DNA from: Trichothecium roseum | Taxonomy: Eukaryota > Ascomycota > Sordariomycetes > Hypocreales | Direction: 5' to 3' | Assembly: GCA_026184415.1 (NCBI GenBank) | Contig: CM047948.1 | Coordinates: forward strand, 682,001 to 746,000 | DNA length: 64,000 bases | Shown here: in pieces, positions 49,567 to 60,852 of the stretch | Position numbering within the stretch: position 1 is the first letter of the stretch | Layout: every line of letters begins with the position of its first letter | Notes under the pieces: model-generated | Databases searched by the model: none | What the model saw: only the letters and a program-made list of their open reading frames with translations | What the model was told of the DNA's origin: nothing | Made by a program: the position numbers and the translations under genes

Positions 49567-50306
49567 ACTTCGCCTATTTTTTGCAAACAGCACGGGGAAA
49601 TGTAAAGAAAAAAAAAGAAGAAAAAGATTTCTCTAATTAAGTATTAGAATTAGTACTATACATGTAGGACGAGGTTATATATACATATGCATTAAATTTT
49701 AACTACATTACGATGATAAAATTGATAACGTGAAAAGTACATTCATTCAACGACGCGAATTGACATGACGATCCATTCCCAGTGTATTCAGTAATAGTCA
49801 AGTAAGTTACCAAATCTTTCGCCTTTCTTGATTTTTTTTTTAACCTGCTACTAACATTTTCCTTGAAGCAGGGGTTTTGTTTTTGTCAATTATCGATGAG
49901 ATCCGGGCTTGTACTTAGGGTAGGGTATGCAGGCGGTACGGAGTATAGGCGGTCTATCCGGCTAGCTCTCCGAAGAGCCCTTGTAGGACCCTGTCCTGTT
50001 TCAACCCCGACCGCCCATATTTTTTCCCCATCCACCGGCGCCGATCGCGTGGCAGCTCTCACAGCTCTTCCATTCTACGCGAAACCCAAGCCACCCATTT
50101 TTTTCTTTTTTTTTCTTTTTCTTTTTTTCTCTTGGGGATTATTTTTCGTCGACCAATTGTTCCGCGCAGCGACCTTTTCTCCCGTTCAAGACAGCAGGAG
50201 GCAATGCATCGGGGTATCCTATTTTGAGCTGAACAATTTTTTCTTCTTCTTCTTCTTTGCCCTTTTTTGTGGAAGAAACGCAGAAGTAGCAGTAGCAGCA
50301 GCAGTC
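49567..50306. other. Intergenic region, JIP5 promoter
   Basis: AT-rich 3' flank of the kinase-fusion gene, one GTACGGA copy near 49936, then long T/CT tracts (50100-50140 and 50236-50270) typical of a constitutive fungal promoter and leader. No gene. Confidence 0.5.
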
Positions 50307-51754
50307 ATGTTCGAAAACCTGTGCACCCTGCCTCTACAGGCCGACGTCTTCACCACCGCCGTGCACCCCACGGAGCCGCTCCTCACCGTCGGCCTGTCCT
50401 CGGGTCACGTCGAGACGTACCGCCTGCCCGCCGTCGACGAAAACCTGTCGGACCCGGGCGACGCGGACAACAGCGTGCTCAGCGCCGCCGGGAGCGCCAA
50501 TGGCAAGGGGACGGTTGACAGCCTGTGGGCTACGAGGCGGCACAAGGGAAGCTGCCGGTGCCTGGCCTACGCCCACGACGGGAGCAGTACGTTTCGCACG
50601 ACAAAATCCCCTCCCTCCCTCTCATGGCATAACGTAAAAAAAACTGACTGGGAAATCCTTGCGCAGCCATGTACTCTGCCGGCACGGACTCCCTCGTCAA
50701 GCAGTTCGACCCGACGACGGGGCGCGTCGTGTCCAAGGTCCTCATCCCCTCGGCCACCACCAAGCCCGACGCCCCCACGCTCCTGCGCGTGCTCAACCCC
50801 CAGGCCGCCCTCCTGGCCACCGACTCGGGCGCCCTGCACATCTACGACCTCCGCGACGGCCGGCTGGGGGCCAAGCCCGCCCAGTCGCACTACCCGCACG
50901 CCGACTACGTGAGCTCCGTGACCGCCCTCCCGCCCACGGCCGAGAGCACGAGCGGCTTCCCCAAGCAGTGGGTCAGCACCGGCGGCACCACGCTGGCCGT
51001 CACCGACGTGCGCCGGGGCGTCCTGGTGCGCAGCGAGGACCAGGAGGACGAGCTGCTCAGCGGGTGCTTCGTCCCCGGCCTTGGCCCCAAGAAGAACCGC
51101 AACAACGGCGTTCTCGCCGTCGGATCCGGCAGCGGCGTGCTCACGCTCTGGGACCGGGGGTCGTGGGACGACCAGCAGGAGCGTATCATCGTGGACAACG
51201 GCGCTGGCGGCGGCGGTAAAGGTTCCAACCTTGGCGGCGAGAGCATCGACGCGCTGGCGCTGGTCCCGCAGGATCTGGGCCTGGGGAAGAAGATCGTGTG
51301 CGGCGTGGGCGATGGCAGCTTGAGGGTTGTCGACCTCGTCAAGAGGCAGGTGGAGGTCTCGCATAACCTGCGCCACGACGACATGGAGGGTGTAGTGTCG
51401 CTCGAGTTTGACTGCGGGAATCGGCTCATCAGCGCTGGGGGCAGGACCGTAAAAGTCTGGGAGGAACTGTCGGAGCTGCAAGGCGGGAATGACGATGAGG
51501 ACAAGAGCGGCGATGATGACAGCGAAAATGGCAGCGACGACGACGACGACGATGATGATGGTGGTGATGGCGACGAGGCAAAGGCGGGCAAGAAGCGGGC
51601 CGCGGATAGCGATTCCGCTTCCGACGACGACAGCAGCGACGACGAGTTCGTGGCGGAGATGCAGCGCCGGGTCAAGCGTAGAAAGGAGGTGCAAAAGAGC
51701 AAGCTTGGTCCCATGGGGGCGCACGGCGTTCTCGGCTTCGATGGTATGGACTAA
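50307..51754 (+). CDS. JIP5: WD40 ribosome-biogenesis protein JIP5 (WDR55-type)
   Basis: 455 residues in two exons (50307-50586 and 50667-51754). A beta-propeller of WD repeats occupies about 1-360. Visible blades include SAGTDSLVKQFDPTTGRVV, LATDSGALHIYDLRDGRLG, VGSGSGVLTLWDRGSWDD, CGVGDGSLRVVDLVKRQVE and SAGGRTVKVWEEL. The start MFENLCTLPLQADVFTTAVHP and the low-complexity Asp/Glu tail (about 368-415), followed by a basic VKRRKEVQKSKLGP segment and a GVLGFDGMD end, are the layout of fungal JIP5. The family is nucleolar and works in large-subunit maturation. This is the only clear housekeeping gene in the window. It separates the reductase locus from the degrading-enzyme genes to the right. 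Confidence 0.92.
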
Positions 51755-52913
51755 ACTGGAAGGCAAACAACCCCCAGTTGCTGTTGCGCGCGCGGGGGGG
51801 CAGGGAGGTACAATAACAAAAAAGGCATAAAAAACCTCTAGTGTAAGGGATGAAGATATACCCAAAATCGATGGAAAATATCGATGGAAGGGGGATTACC
51901 CCTGAGTATTTGTCAGTACGACGTTATGCGGAGCCCCGAGCTGGCTCTGGCTTTTACCACGTCAGATGGTGCTACGCAGGGTGGCAAACATATCACGGGC
52001 AATATAAAGCACAGGCAAAAAGACAACCAACAAAGACAGAAAAAAGGTCAATGTATGGTTGCCGAATAAAAAAGGCCCGAAGCTTCCCATTTATCGCGAG
52101 GCACGGTCCCACTAGACCCAACTTGCTCTATAGACTCCCTCACCCGGTTCTGATTCTTCAACCCAATGATAATCGCTACTCCAAATCACAAAATTGGAAA
52201 CGCAGTGGCTTCGCAAAAACAAAAAATAAGAATCCCTGGCTGCGCCTTGCTAGTAGTCGTATCAAAAGGTTGTCTCCTCTCTAGCCCCTCCTTGTCCGCG
52301 TTCGCATGCCTTGCGGTTGACGAGCTAGGCTGCCCGTTTCTCGCGGGTTTTTGCGTCACGGAGGCCATGATGTAATTCACATTGGCCTTTTCGGGAGCTT
52401 CTTCTCCCTTGTCTCTAGAGTCCATCGCTGATTCCAAAACTTCGTACATGGCATAAAAGCCCGACCTATCAAATAACGCCTTGACCGTGGTATGTTGTTG
52501 TATGCTCGTAAAAATCGTGTATGTAGTGTATATATATCCGGGAGCAGCCTCTGGCAAGGCTCTAGGCTCTGCGGCGCTAGAACGCTGCTTGACCGGAATT
52601 GGGAAGGAAAGAGAAGGGGGCCCCATCTCAGAGGTCAAAGCCTCTCGGGGCATGGTGCTCTGTCCATATATCGTTGACAGGAATGTATAGGGGAGGGGGC
52701 TAAGAAATACACAGGGCGTCCTCAAACGGGGCCGAGTCGTTTGGCTTCGGGACGTGGCGTGGGTGGTGACAAGACGACATGGCGTGGATGTATGCTATTG
52801 GGGGCATTGGTGTTAAAAAAAGGCGGTGTTCAGGTATAGTCATGGCTCTTTACCGAAACGTTCCATGCCGAAAGGAAAAAGTAATATTGGGCCGTATGAT
52901 GTTGTCGTTTGCC
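51755..52913. other. Intergenic region, nothing firm
   Basis: A 179-codon frame on the minus strand (52186-52725) has no domain and mixed composition, and I do not support it as a gene. Otherwise this is AT-rich 3' flank. Confidence 0.45.
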
Positions 52914-53909
52914 TTAGACACCCGGGAGATGTAAATAACTCCACTGCGCAGCGTCGTCATCGGACGAACGTCGACTGCGAAACTCCATCATGATGCTTGC
53001 GCTCGTGGGCGCCGAAAACCGTCGTGGTACGTTGCTGGCCAAGTCTTCGTCGTAAATTATTACCGTCGGCATTGTCCTGCTCTCGCGATGGCGACTCTTC
53101 TGGCTCTCGCTACTGCTAGTCCCACTGCCACTGCCGCTGCCACCTCGCCTCTCATCCCTAACAGAGTAACCGTTTCCTTTCCGAGGTCTACTCTGGCTGC
53201 GCTTCTGACCTTTGACCCTACCGTTCTGACTCCTCCTGCAATCCTTAAAATATGGCATCTCTGCGCCGCTGGACGTCGTGGGAATACACACGTGCGGTAT
53301 ATCCTTGCGCGATGCGATCGCCTTGGCAAGCTCCACAGCTGATGAGCCTCCAACACTGAGCACGCAGTCCCTCCCGGTTATGCGCTCTACAGCATCATCT
53401 ACGACGCGGACGGGAACGTTGACCAAGGCTGAATCGAGAATGCGAGAGTCCAAGGACGGAATAAGCGACTGGATGCGTCGGGCGAGAGCGATGCGAGAAG
53501 GCGAAGAAACTATGAGTGGCGCGGTTATATCCAAGCGCTCCAGTTCGGTTGGTAAACGGTTTATGGTGCCCATGCCCAAAACTATTCTTGGTGACAACGA
53601 CAAGGACGAGAGGCCCTTCGAATCCGAGTTTTCGTCGTTGCCGGTGGCGGTGGTATGCGATGCTGACGACGAGGACAGGAAGGATGATTTGGAGGCGGAA
53701 GATTCTGAAGCTGCGATGTCCTTGGAAATAGTAGTGGGCAGGCTACTGGACTCGGTGGTGAGGCCGGTAGCCGTCGTCGTCGTATTAGATGTGGTGTTGT
53801 TCGAGTCGGTCCTGCTAAAATTTGGAGCGGTGTCTGTTGTCGTCGTCGTCGTCAAGCAAGTAGTGTGTAGAGGGACCGGCGCAACTGGTTGTTGTGAAAT
53901 TGCAATCAT
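52914..53909 (-). CDS. Half-length iron-alcohol-dehydrogenase/maleylacetate-reductase-like protein
   Basis: 331-residue frame. Residues about 105-225 match the N-terminal, NAD-binding half of the DHQS-like/Fe-ADH fold: RIVLGMGTINRLPTELERL, APLIVSSPSRIALARRIQ, VPVRVVDDAVERI, the nucleotide loop DCVLSVGGSSAVELAKAIA, and IPHVCIPTTSSGAEM. A Lys/Arg/Ser/Gly-rich insert of about 50 residues follows, then TMPTVIIYDEDLASNVPRR, which is again family-like. The frame then stops: the C-terminal helical domain with the metal-binding His residues is absent. The first 100 residues are Thr/Ser-rich low complexity. Without the metal domain, dehydrogenase activity is unlikely. It may be a decaying gene, a repurposed NAD-binding protein, or a gene whose 3' exons I failed to find in the next kilobase. 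No signal peptide. Confidence 0.55.
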   Translation of the reverse strand: MIAISQQPVAPVPLHTTCLTTTTTTDTAPNFSRTDSNNTTSNTTTTATGLTTESSSLPTTISKDIAASESSASKSSFLSSSSASHTTATGNDENSDSKGLSSLSLSPRIVLGMGTINRLPTELERLDITAPLIVSSPSRIALARRIQSLIPSLDSRILDSALVNVPVRVVDDAVERITGRDCVLSVGGSSAVELAKAIASRKDIPHVCIPTTSSGAEMPYFKDCRRSQNGRVKGQKRSQSRPRKGNGYSVRDERRGGSGSGSGTSSSESQKSRHRESRTMPTVIIYDEDLASNVPRRFSAPTSASIMMEFRSRRSSDDDAAQWSYLHLPGV

Positions 53910-54816
53910 ATCTTCCCCGGTACCTCCGTCTATACCACGGCGTTGGTTTGATGGTTGGCGGAGGCAGAATCGAACGGGAGGGTAAGTCTCGATCCTCGGG
54001 GCTGGTCAAGGGATCCGAAGATCGAGCGACCAAGAACAGCAAAAACACGGCGGTGGCACTAGGACGGGGACACGGGGAGGCCCCATCAGTGCCAGAACCA
54101 AAGGGTCCCTGGTAGGAAGAGGGGTCCTCGAGCACGCTCCCCCCCACTCATTGCGCCCTTTAGTTCCAATGTTAGAGTCTTTTGAGAAGAGCACGATCCA
54201 CGACCGAGGGGGCGGCCCTGAACAGGAGGGGGCGTTGCCCAAAAGGGCATCCACAGTTTCTGGAAGGATAGAGGTGGATCGAGCGAATCACCGAGCCATG
54301 GGGGCGTGAAGGCGTTGATGATTAGGGAGTGAGCAGAAAATGGTTGCTTTAGTTGCTCCTTTGTCGCGATCGAAAACCCGTGATTCGTGTGATCTCTTTA
54401 GCTGATCCGCCACAAAAGAAGTTGTTCGTGGGTTTGTGGCAAATGGGGAAATCGCGGGTGTGGCAGCCTGTGGCAGCCTACATAGTACCCAGTAGCCAGT
54501 ATGTACGAAGTACGGAATACGGAGTACTGCCTCCTGCTAATAGTACGGAGCAGGTACTCCGTGCGCGCCTACGTAATGCACAGATGACCTTCGTTATTCA
54601 CGTGTGCGTGTGGCGAAAAGTCAAAGAAATCCATCTATATCTCCTGTTGCGATTGCCTCAAATTTCAACGATTCGAAGAAATGAGTTTTCGATGATAGCT
54701 GTCCATGGGGTTCGTCTATTTTCCTAATAAACGGGTGCCAATGAGTAACGACGGGGCTATCCTTTTTATTCCTTACCGCCAATCCTCCCTTTTTCTCACG
54801 TCTCGTGATGGTAGGG

Positions 54817-54867
54817 CTACTCCGTACGGAATACGGAGTACCTGTATGGAGTATTCAATACTCCGTA
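54817..54867. repeat. Two adjacent inverted repeats built from the heptamer
   Basis: TACTCCGTA-N5-TACGGAGTA at 54818-54840 (perfect arms), then GGAGTATT-C-AATACTCC at 54848-54864 (perfect 8-bp arms, extendable to 11 with one G-U). Confidence 0.7.
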
Positions 54868-55452
54868 TGGGTGCTGACTGCGATTGCCACACAGCTGACA
54901 GCTGGGGGGGTTCTCTACACAGCGCAAGTCTGCCAAGGGCCAGTAGCGCGTGAGTTTCAATATCCAAGACGACCTGCGACACACAGATCCGGGTATCAGG
55001 TAAGATTAGATGATTAGCCTGCGCCGTCGGCAAACATAAAATGTCGCTCCGCCTCAGGCCATCAATTTGAAGGCAAAAAAAAAAAAGAAAGAAAAAAAAA
55101 GCTGCCCATGGTATGCAAATGTTAGGCGTAGACAGCCATGTGCTTTTGACTACTACTAGTAGTATACCAACGTCAGCCGCCAAGGGGATTCTTCATACCA
55201 TTCGTGGGCTGTTACGAATCCGGTAATGCGAGAATGTCAACGGCTTGCCGTACGAATAGGATCAAAGTCGACTGCCATTAGAGGATGCGGGGAGACATTT
55301 CGATTGGCGCGCTAAACCATTGGACCCCTCGGCAGACGCAGACTCTCGAGATGGATGAATATGCATATCCCCGGACTATGCTTCAAATTTGGAAGAGCGG
55401 AAGAGAGAAATGGCCGCTGGATGGGGTCGTGGTTACATTGGGAAGCGGTTCA

Positions 55453-55458
55453 TATAAA
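55453..55458 (+). promoter_or_regulatory. TATA box of the GH43 gene
   Basis: TATAAA 73 bp upstream of the GH43 start codon. Confidence 0.5.
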
Positions 55459-55530
55459 GAGGGACGAGGTCCATGATCGCCATTGCGTGTTCTTCGAGCC
55501 TCCCCACGACAACCTCCGCCTCTCAACACG

Positions 55531-57187
55531 ATGGTCTCTTCGAGTTTTTTGTTGGCATTGGCCACGGGCTGCAGCCTTGCAGCGGCCCAGACCTTCACGA
55601 ACCCCATCATCTGGCAAGATCTCGCTGACCTGGAGCTCATCCGCGTCAACGACACGTTCTACTACACTGCCTCAACCATGCACTACTCGCCCGGTGCCCC
55701 TGTGCTCCGCTCTTACAACCTCTACGAGTGGGAGATGATAGGTCACTCTGTGCCCGAGCTGACCTTTGGCGACAAGTATAATCTCCATGGCAGCGGCCGA
55801 GCATATGTCAACGGCATCTGGGCTAGCTCCATGGCATATCGTGAGAGCAACGGATTGTACTACTGGTATGGATGTATCGATTTTGCTACTACTTACATCT
55901 TCACGGCTTCCGATCCCGCTGGCCCTTGGGAGCAGCAGCCGTCCATCCAGGAATGTTATTATGATGTTGGTGTTCTCGTTGATGAAGATGATACTATGTA
56001 TCTTGCCTCTGGAAAGTACGACATTGCCGTCACACAGCTGTCAGAGGACGGCTTCTCGCCTGTCCGCACAGAGGTACGTTGGCTGGCGGATGCACGAAAC
56101 CACGAAAGGATACTGACGTAGTTAGCTCGTTTGGCAAGATAGCGAACGGTACCTAGAGGGCGCTCGCTTTTACAACATCAATGGGCGCTACTACATCTGG
56201 CTGACCAAACCTGCCGATGAGCAGCACGTTCTCATTGCCGAAGCCCCTTTTGGCACGTACCAAACCCACTCTGTACTTGAGCGGATGGGCTCTCCTATTC
56301 CCTCCTCTGGTACTACTCATCAAGGAAGTCTCATCGACACTCCTAATGGTGATTGGTACTATACCGCGTTTCTTGACGCGTACCCGCTCGGCAGGATCCC
56401 AGTGCTGGCCCCTATCACGTTCGACGACCAAGGCGTGCCGACCGTGGTGACTGACGCAAATGGCGCCTGGGCGTCCTCGTATCCCGTTCCTGGTATTCAG
56501 ACCGATAAATCAGTGACCCCAATCGGCCCATACACGACAAATTTCGACTCGGCACCGCTCGGCGCGGAGTGGGAGTGGAATCACAACCCTGACAATAGTG
56601 CCTGGGATATCGGCGGCGGTCTCACACTGCGCACCGCAACAGTCACGACGGATTTGTATGCAGCGCGTAACACTCTGAGCCACCGCATCGTTGGCCCCAA
56701 GAGCTCTGCCACGATTCGTCTAAACCTAGCCGGCATGGGCTCTGGAGATATCGCGGGCATCGCTCTCTTGCGTGACGAATCGGCCTACCTAGGCGTTCGC
56801 AAAGCTTCTGACGGCTCCCTCACCCTCCAAGCCGTGTACGATATCACCATGGTGGAACAAGATGGCGCCTGGCAAACGACAAGCGAGGGAAACGTCGTAG
56901 CCTCGTTGACATCAGGTTTGGAAGGGGTAGCCTCCGGGGACGCAGATATCTGGCTGCGGCTGACGGCTGATGCGACGCCGACATTTGGAGTTGATAATGC
57001 CGGTCGCAATCCAGCCATTTTCGAATGGAGCACTGATGGCGAAAGCTGGTCTCAGCTCGGTGAAATTCATAACCTACACAACCGATGGCAGTTCTTCATG
57101 GCTTTCCGGTTCGCCATTTTCAATTTTGCGACGGAGGCTTTGGGTGGAGAGGCGCTGGTCAAGGAGTTTAGCTTACAACTAGCTTGA
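55531..57187 (+). CDS. Secreted GH43 xylosidase/arabinofuranosidase-type glycosidase
   Basis: 534 residues, two exons (55531-56073 and 56126-57187; 52-bp intron). A signal peptide covers about 1-20 (MVSSSFLLALATGCSLAAAQ); starting at an in-frame ATG at 55483 would spoil it. The five-bladed GH43 propeller covers about 21-310: NPIIWQDLADLELIRVNDTFYYTAS at the front (candidate base Asp30), YYDVGVLVDEDDTMYLASGKY (Asp145, pKa modulator), LEGARFYNINGRYYIWLTKP (Glu192, likely general acid), and a THQGSLIDTPNGDWYYTAF blade. Residues about 317-534 form a C-terminal beta-sandwich as in two-domain GH43 enzymes, with an aromatic edge that may bind sugar. Role: trimming arabinose or xylose from plant hemicellulose outside the cell. 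Exact specificity cannot be told from motifs. Confidence 0.92.
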
Positions 57188-57690
57188 TTCATAACTTATG
57201 AATAGCGAAGCGAATTATTATAAGCTGCCATCAAATGCACCCCGTAAAGTTAGTACTTAGCCCTCATTCAGAAGAAACGGATGTATCCGGGTTTCCGACC
57301 CTGATTTATATCTCATCGGAGCTTTCCCGTCATCCATCAACGGCTAAAGTAAATGCGGTCCGGCAATGTGTCCGCGTGGTGGATGCATGCAACCAACCAA
57401 CAACACGCCTGTGGAGAATCACTATGCTTCGGCAAAACGCCGATGAGAAAATCTTTCGGCCGCATTTTCGCATTCTTTCGTTCGGTCAATTCAGTACAAT
57501 ATGGGACCTTCTCCTCTGTGCGGGAACTTTGCCCCTTTCACCGCCGCTCGAGGCCCGGGATCGGAGCATGCCACGCAGATCGCAGGGGTCCAATCTTTGT
57601 CTTGATCATTGCCCATCCCTGTTTTGCTCTCCTTCTGATATGTACAACATTCCTAAATGATGATGATATTTTGACGGCAGAAACACAATC
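57188..57690. other. Intergenic region between the GH43 and DHA1 genes
   Basis: 503 bp with no gene. It serves as the GH43 3' flank and the MFS promoter; it is CT-rich near the right end. Confidence 0.5.
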
Positions 57691-59202
57691 ATGGCCGAGG
57701 CAATGCTCGAAAAAGAGCTCCCACCAAAACCCAATGGCAACATCCCCCAAGACGTTGAGGATCAAGTAGAACACCCAGCCGTTCCGGGGACCAAAGATGT
57801 TGCGACTGGGGACGGCGCAGTCAGCAGTGCCAACATGGGCACTGCACCGGCTGGCGATGGCGACCCGAATGCCCTCAGAAACGTAGACTCGCACGCTATC
57901 TACGGTCGCTTCACCCGAGGCCGCAAGAACGTCATTATGGCAGTCCTCTGTTACGTCGGTTTCCTCACACAAATGGCCGGCGTCGCCATCCTGCCTGCCA
58001 TCCCCGAGGTAGCAGAGACATTGCAGACTAGCGGAGTAGTTATCAACATCTCCAACGGTCTCTTCTTCGTCTTCATGTCACTCTCGTCTGCATTCTGGGG
58101 TCGGCTGGCTCAGACGTCCGTGGGGAGACGCAACGCGTTGAGAGCGGCCTCGGTGCTGCTAACGGCTTTCAGTGCGGGAGCAGCAGCGGCACCCAACGTT
58201 GGGAGTTATTTCGCTTTTCGCATGCTGATGGCGTTCCAAAACACATGTCTCCTCGTGGTGAGCATCGTCGTCATTGGAGATATATTCCACCCCACGGAGA
58301 GGGGGTCTGCTCTGGGGCTATTCATGGCTGGCATCTTGGTCGGTCCGTCCCTGGCGCCTTTGTTAGGTGGTGTAATCATCACATTTACCAGCTGGAGAGT
58401 AATTTATTGGGTTGTCGCAGGCATGTCGGGGCTGTCCATCCTCTCCATCTTCACTCTCATCCCTGAGACGATGTATGAACGCCCCGACACCTTCGCGTCT
58501 CTCTCGTATGGGCGAAGAACTCTCAAGATTGTCGGGTTGCTGAACCCTTGGGAAGTGCTGCGACCACTGCTTGCTTACCCCAACCTCTGGATCAGTGCTT
58601 TGGCGGTATCATCCCTTGTTTGGAACCAGTATTCTCTCCTAACACCGATTCGATACGTTATCAACCCTCGGTTCAACCTCACGACTCCCATACAATCGGC
58701 ATTATTCTTCCTACCGCCCGGCGCCGGCTATTTCAGCGGGGTATTCGTCGGAGGTCGCTGGTCGGATTGGATCGTCGCGCGGTATATACGTAAACGTGGC
58801 CGCCGCGTGCCTGAGGATCGGTTGTGGGCAGCAGTGATTTGGATGGCGCTGGTTTGCCCAGGTTTCATGGTAATATACGGTTGGTCTGTGCAAAAGCGAT
58901 TTGGAGGAATACCATTAGTCGTCATAAGCATGTTTATGCAGGGCTTCTCGCAGCAGCTTGCCTTTCCCAGCCTCAACACCTACCTTGTGGACGTCTTTCA
59001 AGATAAGGGAGGAAGCTCGGTGGCTGTTGCAGGAAATTACATGACGAGGTTTTTGTTCACTGCCGGGGCGTCTGCAGCTTGTTTACCTGCTATCAGAGTC
59101 ATTGGCGTCGGGTGGTTCAGCACCATGTCTGGTCTGTTTATTAGTTTTTGCTCTGGTCTGCTTTGGTTGTGTGCTCGCTACGGCGAAAGTTGGCGCACCT
59201 GA
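57691..59202 (+). CDS. MFS drug:H+ antiporter, DHA1 family
   Basis: Single exon, 503 residues, twelve predicted helices after an 80-residue hydrophilic N-terminus. Signatures: ILPAIPEVAETLQTSGVVINIS (helix 1 and loop), the helix 2-3 loop WGRLAQTSVGRRNAL (motif A-like), RMLMAFQNTCLLVVSIVVIGDIFHPTERGSALGLFMAG (helices 4-5) and LVGPSLAPLLGGVIITFTSWRVIYWV, the antiporter motif C region. Related fungal proteins export polyamines, drugs or metabolites from the plasma membrane. The start ATCATGGCC has A at -3 and G at +4. It lies between two secreted hydrolase genes on the same strand; there is no direct evidence for a joint role. Confidence 0.92.
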   Translation: MAEAMLEKELPPKPNGNIPQDVEDQVEHPAVPGTKDVATGDGAVSSANMGTAPAGDGDPNALRNVDSHAIYGRFTRGRKNVIMAVLCYVGFLTQMAGVAILPAIPEVAETLQTSGVVINISNGLFFVFMSLSSAFWGRLAQTSVGRRNALRAASVLLTAFSAGAAAAPNVGSYFAFRMLMAFQNTCLLVVSIVVIGDIFHPTERGSALGLFMAGILVGPSLAPLLGGVIITFTSWRVIYWVVAGMSGLSILSIFTLIPETMYERPDTFASLSYGRRTLKIVGLLNPWEVLRPLLAYPNLWISALAVSSLVWNQYSLLTPIRYVINPRFNLTTPIQSALFFLPPGAGYFSGVFVGGRWSDWIVARYIRKRGRRVPEDRLWAAVIWMALVCPGFMVIYGWSVQKRFGGIPLVVISMFMQGFSQQLAFPSLNTYLVDVFQDKGGSSVAVAGNYMTRFLFTAGASAACLPAIRVIGVGWFSTMSGLFISFCSGLLWLCARYGESWRT

Positions 59203-59527
59203 GGACACCGAGTTTGCCAGGGTTGATTTCAAAATTTGGCGAAAAAACATCTGCCGCTCGTTTCTTGCCCGGCATAATGTACAAAATGGGAAAGATGGGG
59301 TGATTGGAGGGTGATTGGAAGGTGACGTCGAAAGTGACAGTACCGTTACACCGACCTGCACGTCGAAACCCTCGTGCAACGGTGCAAGCACACAAACATT
59401 CATCTCCCGAAGGACCAAGTTACCCCTCTACTCCGTAAAGTCGGTTACAATAGCATACTACTACTACCCAATTTCTCGCGTTTTGTCCTTCTACGAAAAT
59501 TATATTTTATCAACCCTCGTCGGCACG
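59203..59527. other. Spacer between the MFS and GH18 genes
   Basis: 325 bp with no gene; contains the promoter and leader of the chitinase, with one heptamer half-copy near 59431. Confidence 0.5.
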
Positions 59528-60852
59528 ATGAAATTAGTGTCACCCGTCATAACAGTTCTAATAGCCCTGGCCTGCCTTTTATCAGTCAAGCAGTCTACTT
59601 GCCACGCTGCTTCAACTATGGCCCACGATCATCGTTGCATTATGTACCTCACTGGGTTCGTTCGCACTTCTCTTCCTGTGCTAAAGGGGAGTTATTCGAG
59701 CTCATGCTGTATAGCCAACATAAGTTGCTTCCTGACGACCAACACATCATCGCCGGCATTACACACATATTTCTCGCTTTTGTCCGCTCAGATATCTTTC
59801 ACCTGGATAGACTCCCTGCCGATTATGATCTTCCGATGTCCATCGACGAGATTCGCGAAAGAACATCTGCCGGCACAAAAGTCTCTGTTGCCATCGGCGG
59901 TTGGGGTGATTCAAAGGGGTTCGAAACCGCGGCCAAGGACGAGGTTTCACGACGTAAATGGGCACGAAAGGTCAAAGAAATGGTGGAATTCACTGGTATT
60001 GACGGTGTTGATATTGATTGGGAGTATCCGGGGTAAGACGAGGACAAGGAACGCTTCGAAACAAAGGAATAGAAAGCTGATGTATTGAGCAGGGGTAACC
60101 GAGACGACTACAAGCTTATACCCAACACAGAGCGCGAATGGGAGATTGAAGCATTCATGCTGCTCATGGAAGAGCTTCGGGCGACTCTAGGACCTGATAA
60201 GCTGCTCACCGTCGCTGTGCCTGGTGCGGAGGTTGACCTCATTGCGTTTACACCAGCAACGATGCCAAGAGTCGCTCAGGCTGTCGACTTCATCAATGTC
60301 ATGACGTACGAAATGATGAATCGCCGGGCCACCGAAATAATGCACGCTACTGGAGTCAACGCATCAATGGCTGCGGTACAACGCTACATTAATCGTGGAG
60401 CGCCACCTGAGAAGTGCAACCTAGGTCTAGCATTCTATCTCAAATGGTACAAAACTACAGCGAACTGTGATTTGGAACATCCCCTTGGATGTCCAACGGT
60501 CTTGATGGAGGACCCTGATACAGGAGCAGATCTTGGTGGTACCGGTGGTTTCAGCTGGCACGATGAGACACCCGAAGAACTTGTAGAGTCATTCGAACGA
60601 GCAAAGGAACACGGCCGCTATGATGATGACGGAAGCTATGGGTATTGGGACATGAAAAAAAGGCTCTGGTGGTCATTCGATACTGCACGCGTCATACGCC
60701 ATAGCAAGATCCCAAAGTTGGTTGATGGGATGGGTCTTGGAGGCGTATTTGCCTGGGGCGTAGGAGAGGATGCCACCCAGTTCACGCATCTCAAGGCAGC
60801 TGTTGATGGCCTCAACGACCTCAAGGCACTCAGGAATAAGGATGAACTTTGA
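59528..60852 (+). CDS. Secreted GH18 chitinase
   Basis: 401 residues, three exons (59528-59655, 59715-60032 and 60093-60852; introns 59 and 60 bp). A signal peptide covers about 1-27 (MKLVSPVITVLIALACLLS...TCHA). Splicing 1 to 2 rebuilds RCIMYLTGQHKLLPD, the first barrel strand; splicing 2 to 3 rebuilds the active-site strand DGVDIDWEYPGGNRDDY, with Asp139, Asp142, Asp144 and acid Glu146 (DxxDxDxE). Other strands: TKVSVAIGGWGDSKGF, VDFINVMTYEMMNR (the Met-Tyr pair after strand 6) and GLGGVFAWGVGEDA (strand 8 Trp). A Trp-containing insertion around FSWHDETPEELVESFERA fits the larger-type catalytic domain. There is no chitin-binding module. It would hydrolyse chitin by substrate-assisted retention, in wall remodelling or in attack on other fungi or insects. 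Confidence 0.93.

Larger units (their letters stand above)
53910..55530. other. Intergenic region with hairpin-forming GTACGGA repeats
   Basis: No supported gene. Clusters of the heptamer at 54501-54530 and 54817-54867, an A run at 55076-55100, and the TATA box of the GH43 gene at the right end. Confidence 0.5.

Noticed and set aside
50567..51865. 432-codon minus-strand frame over JIP5
   Set aside because: Antisense shadow; the plus strand carries clear WD40 motifs and proper splice sites.
52186..52725. 179-codon minus-strand frame between JIP5 and the half-dehydrogenase
   Set aside because: Considered as the missing C-terminal part of the dehydrogenase, but it has none of the metal-binding His motifs or helical pattern and no joining splice sites were found.
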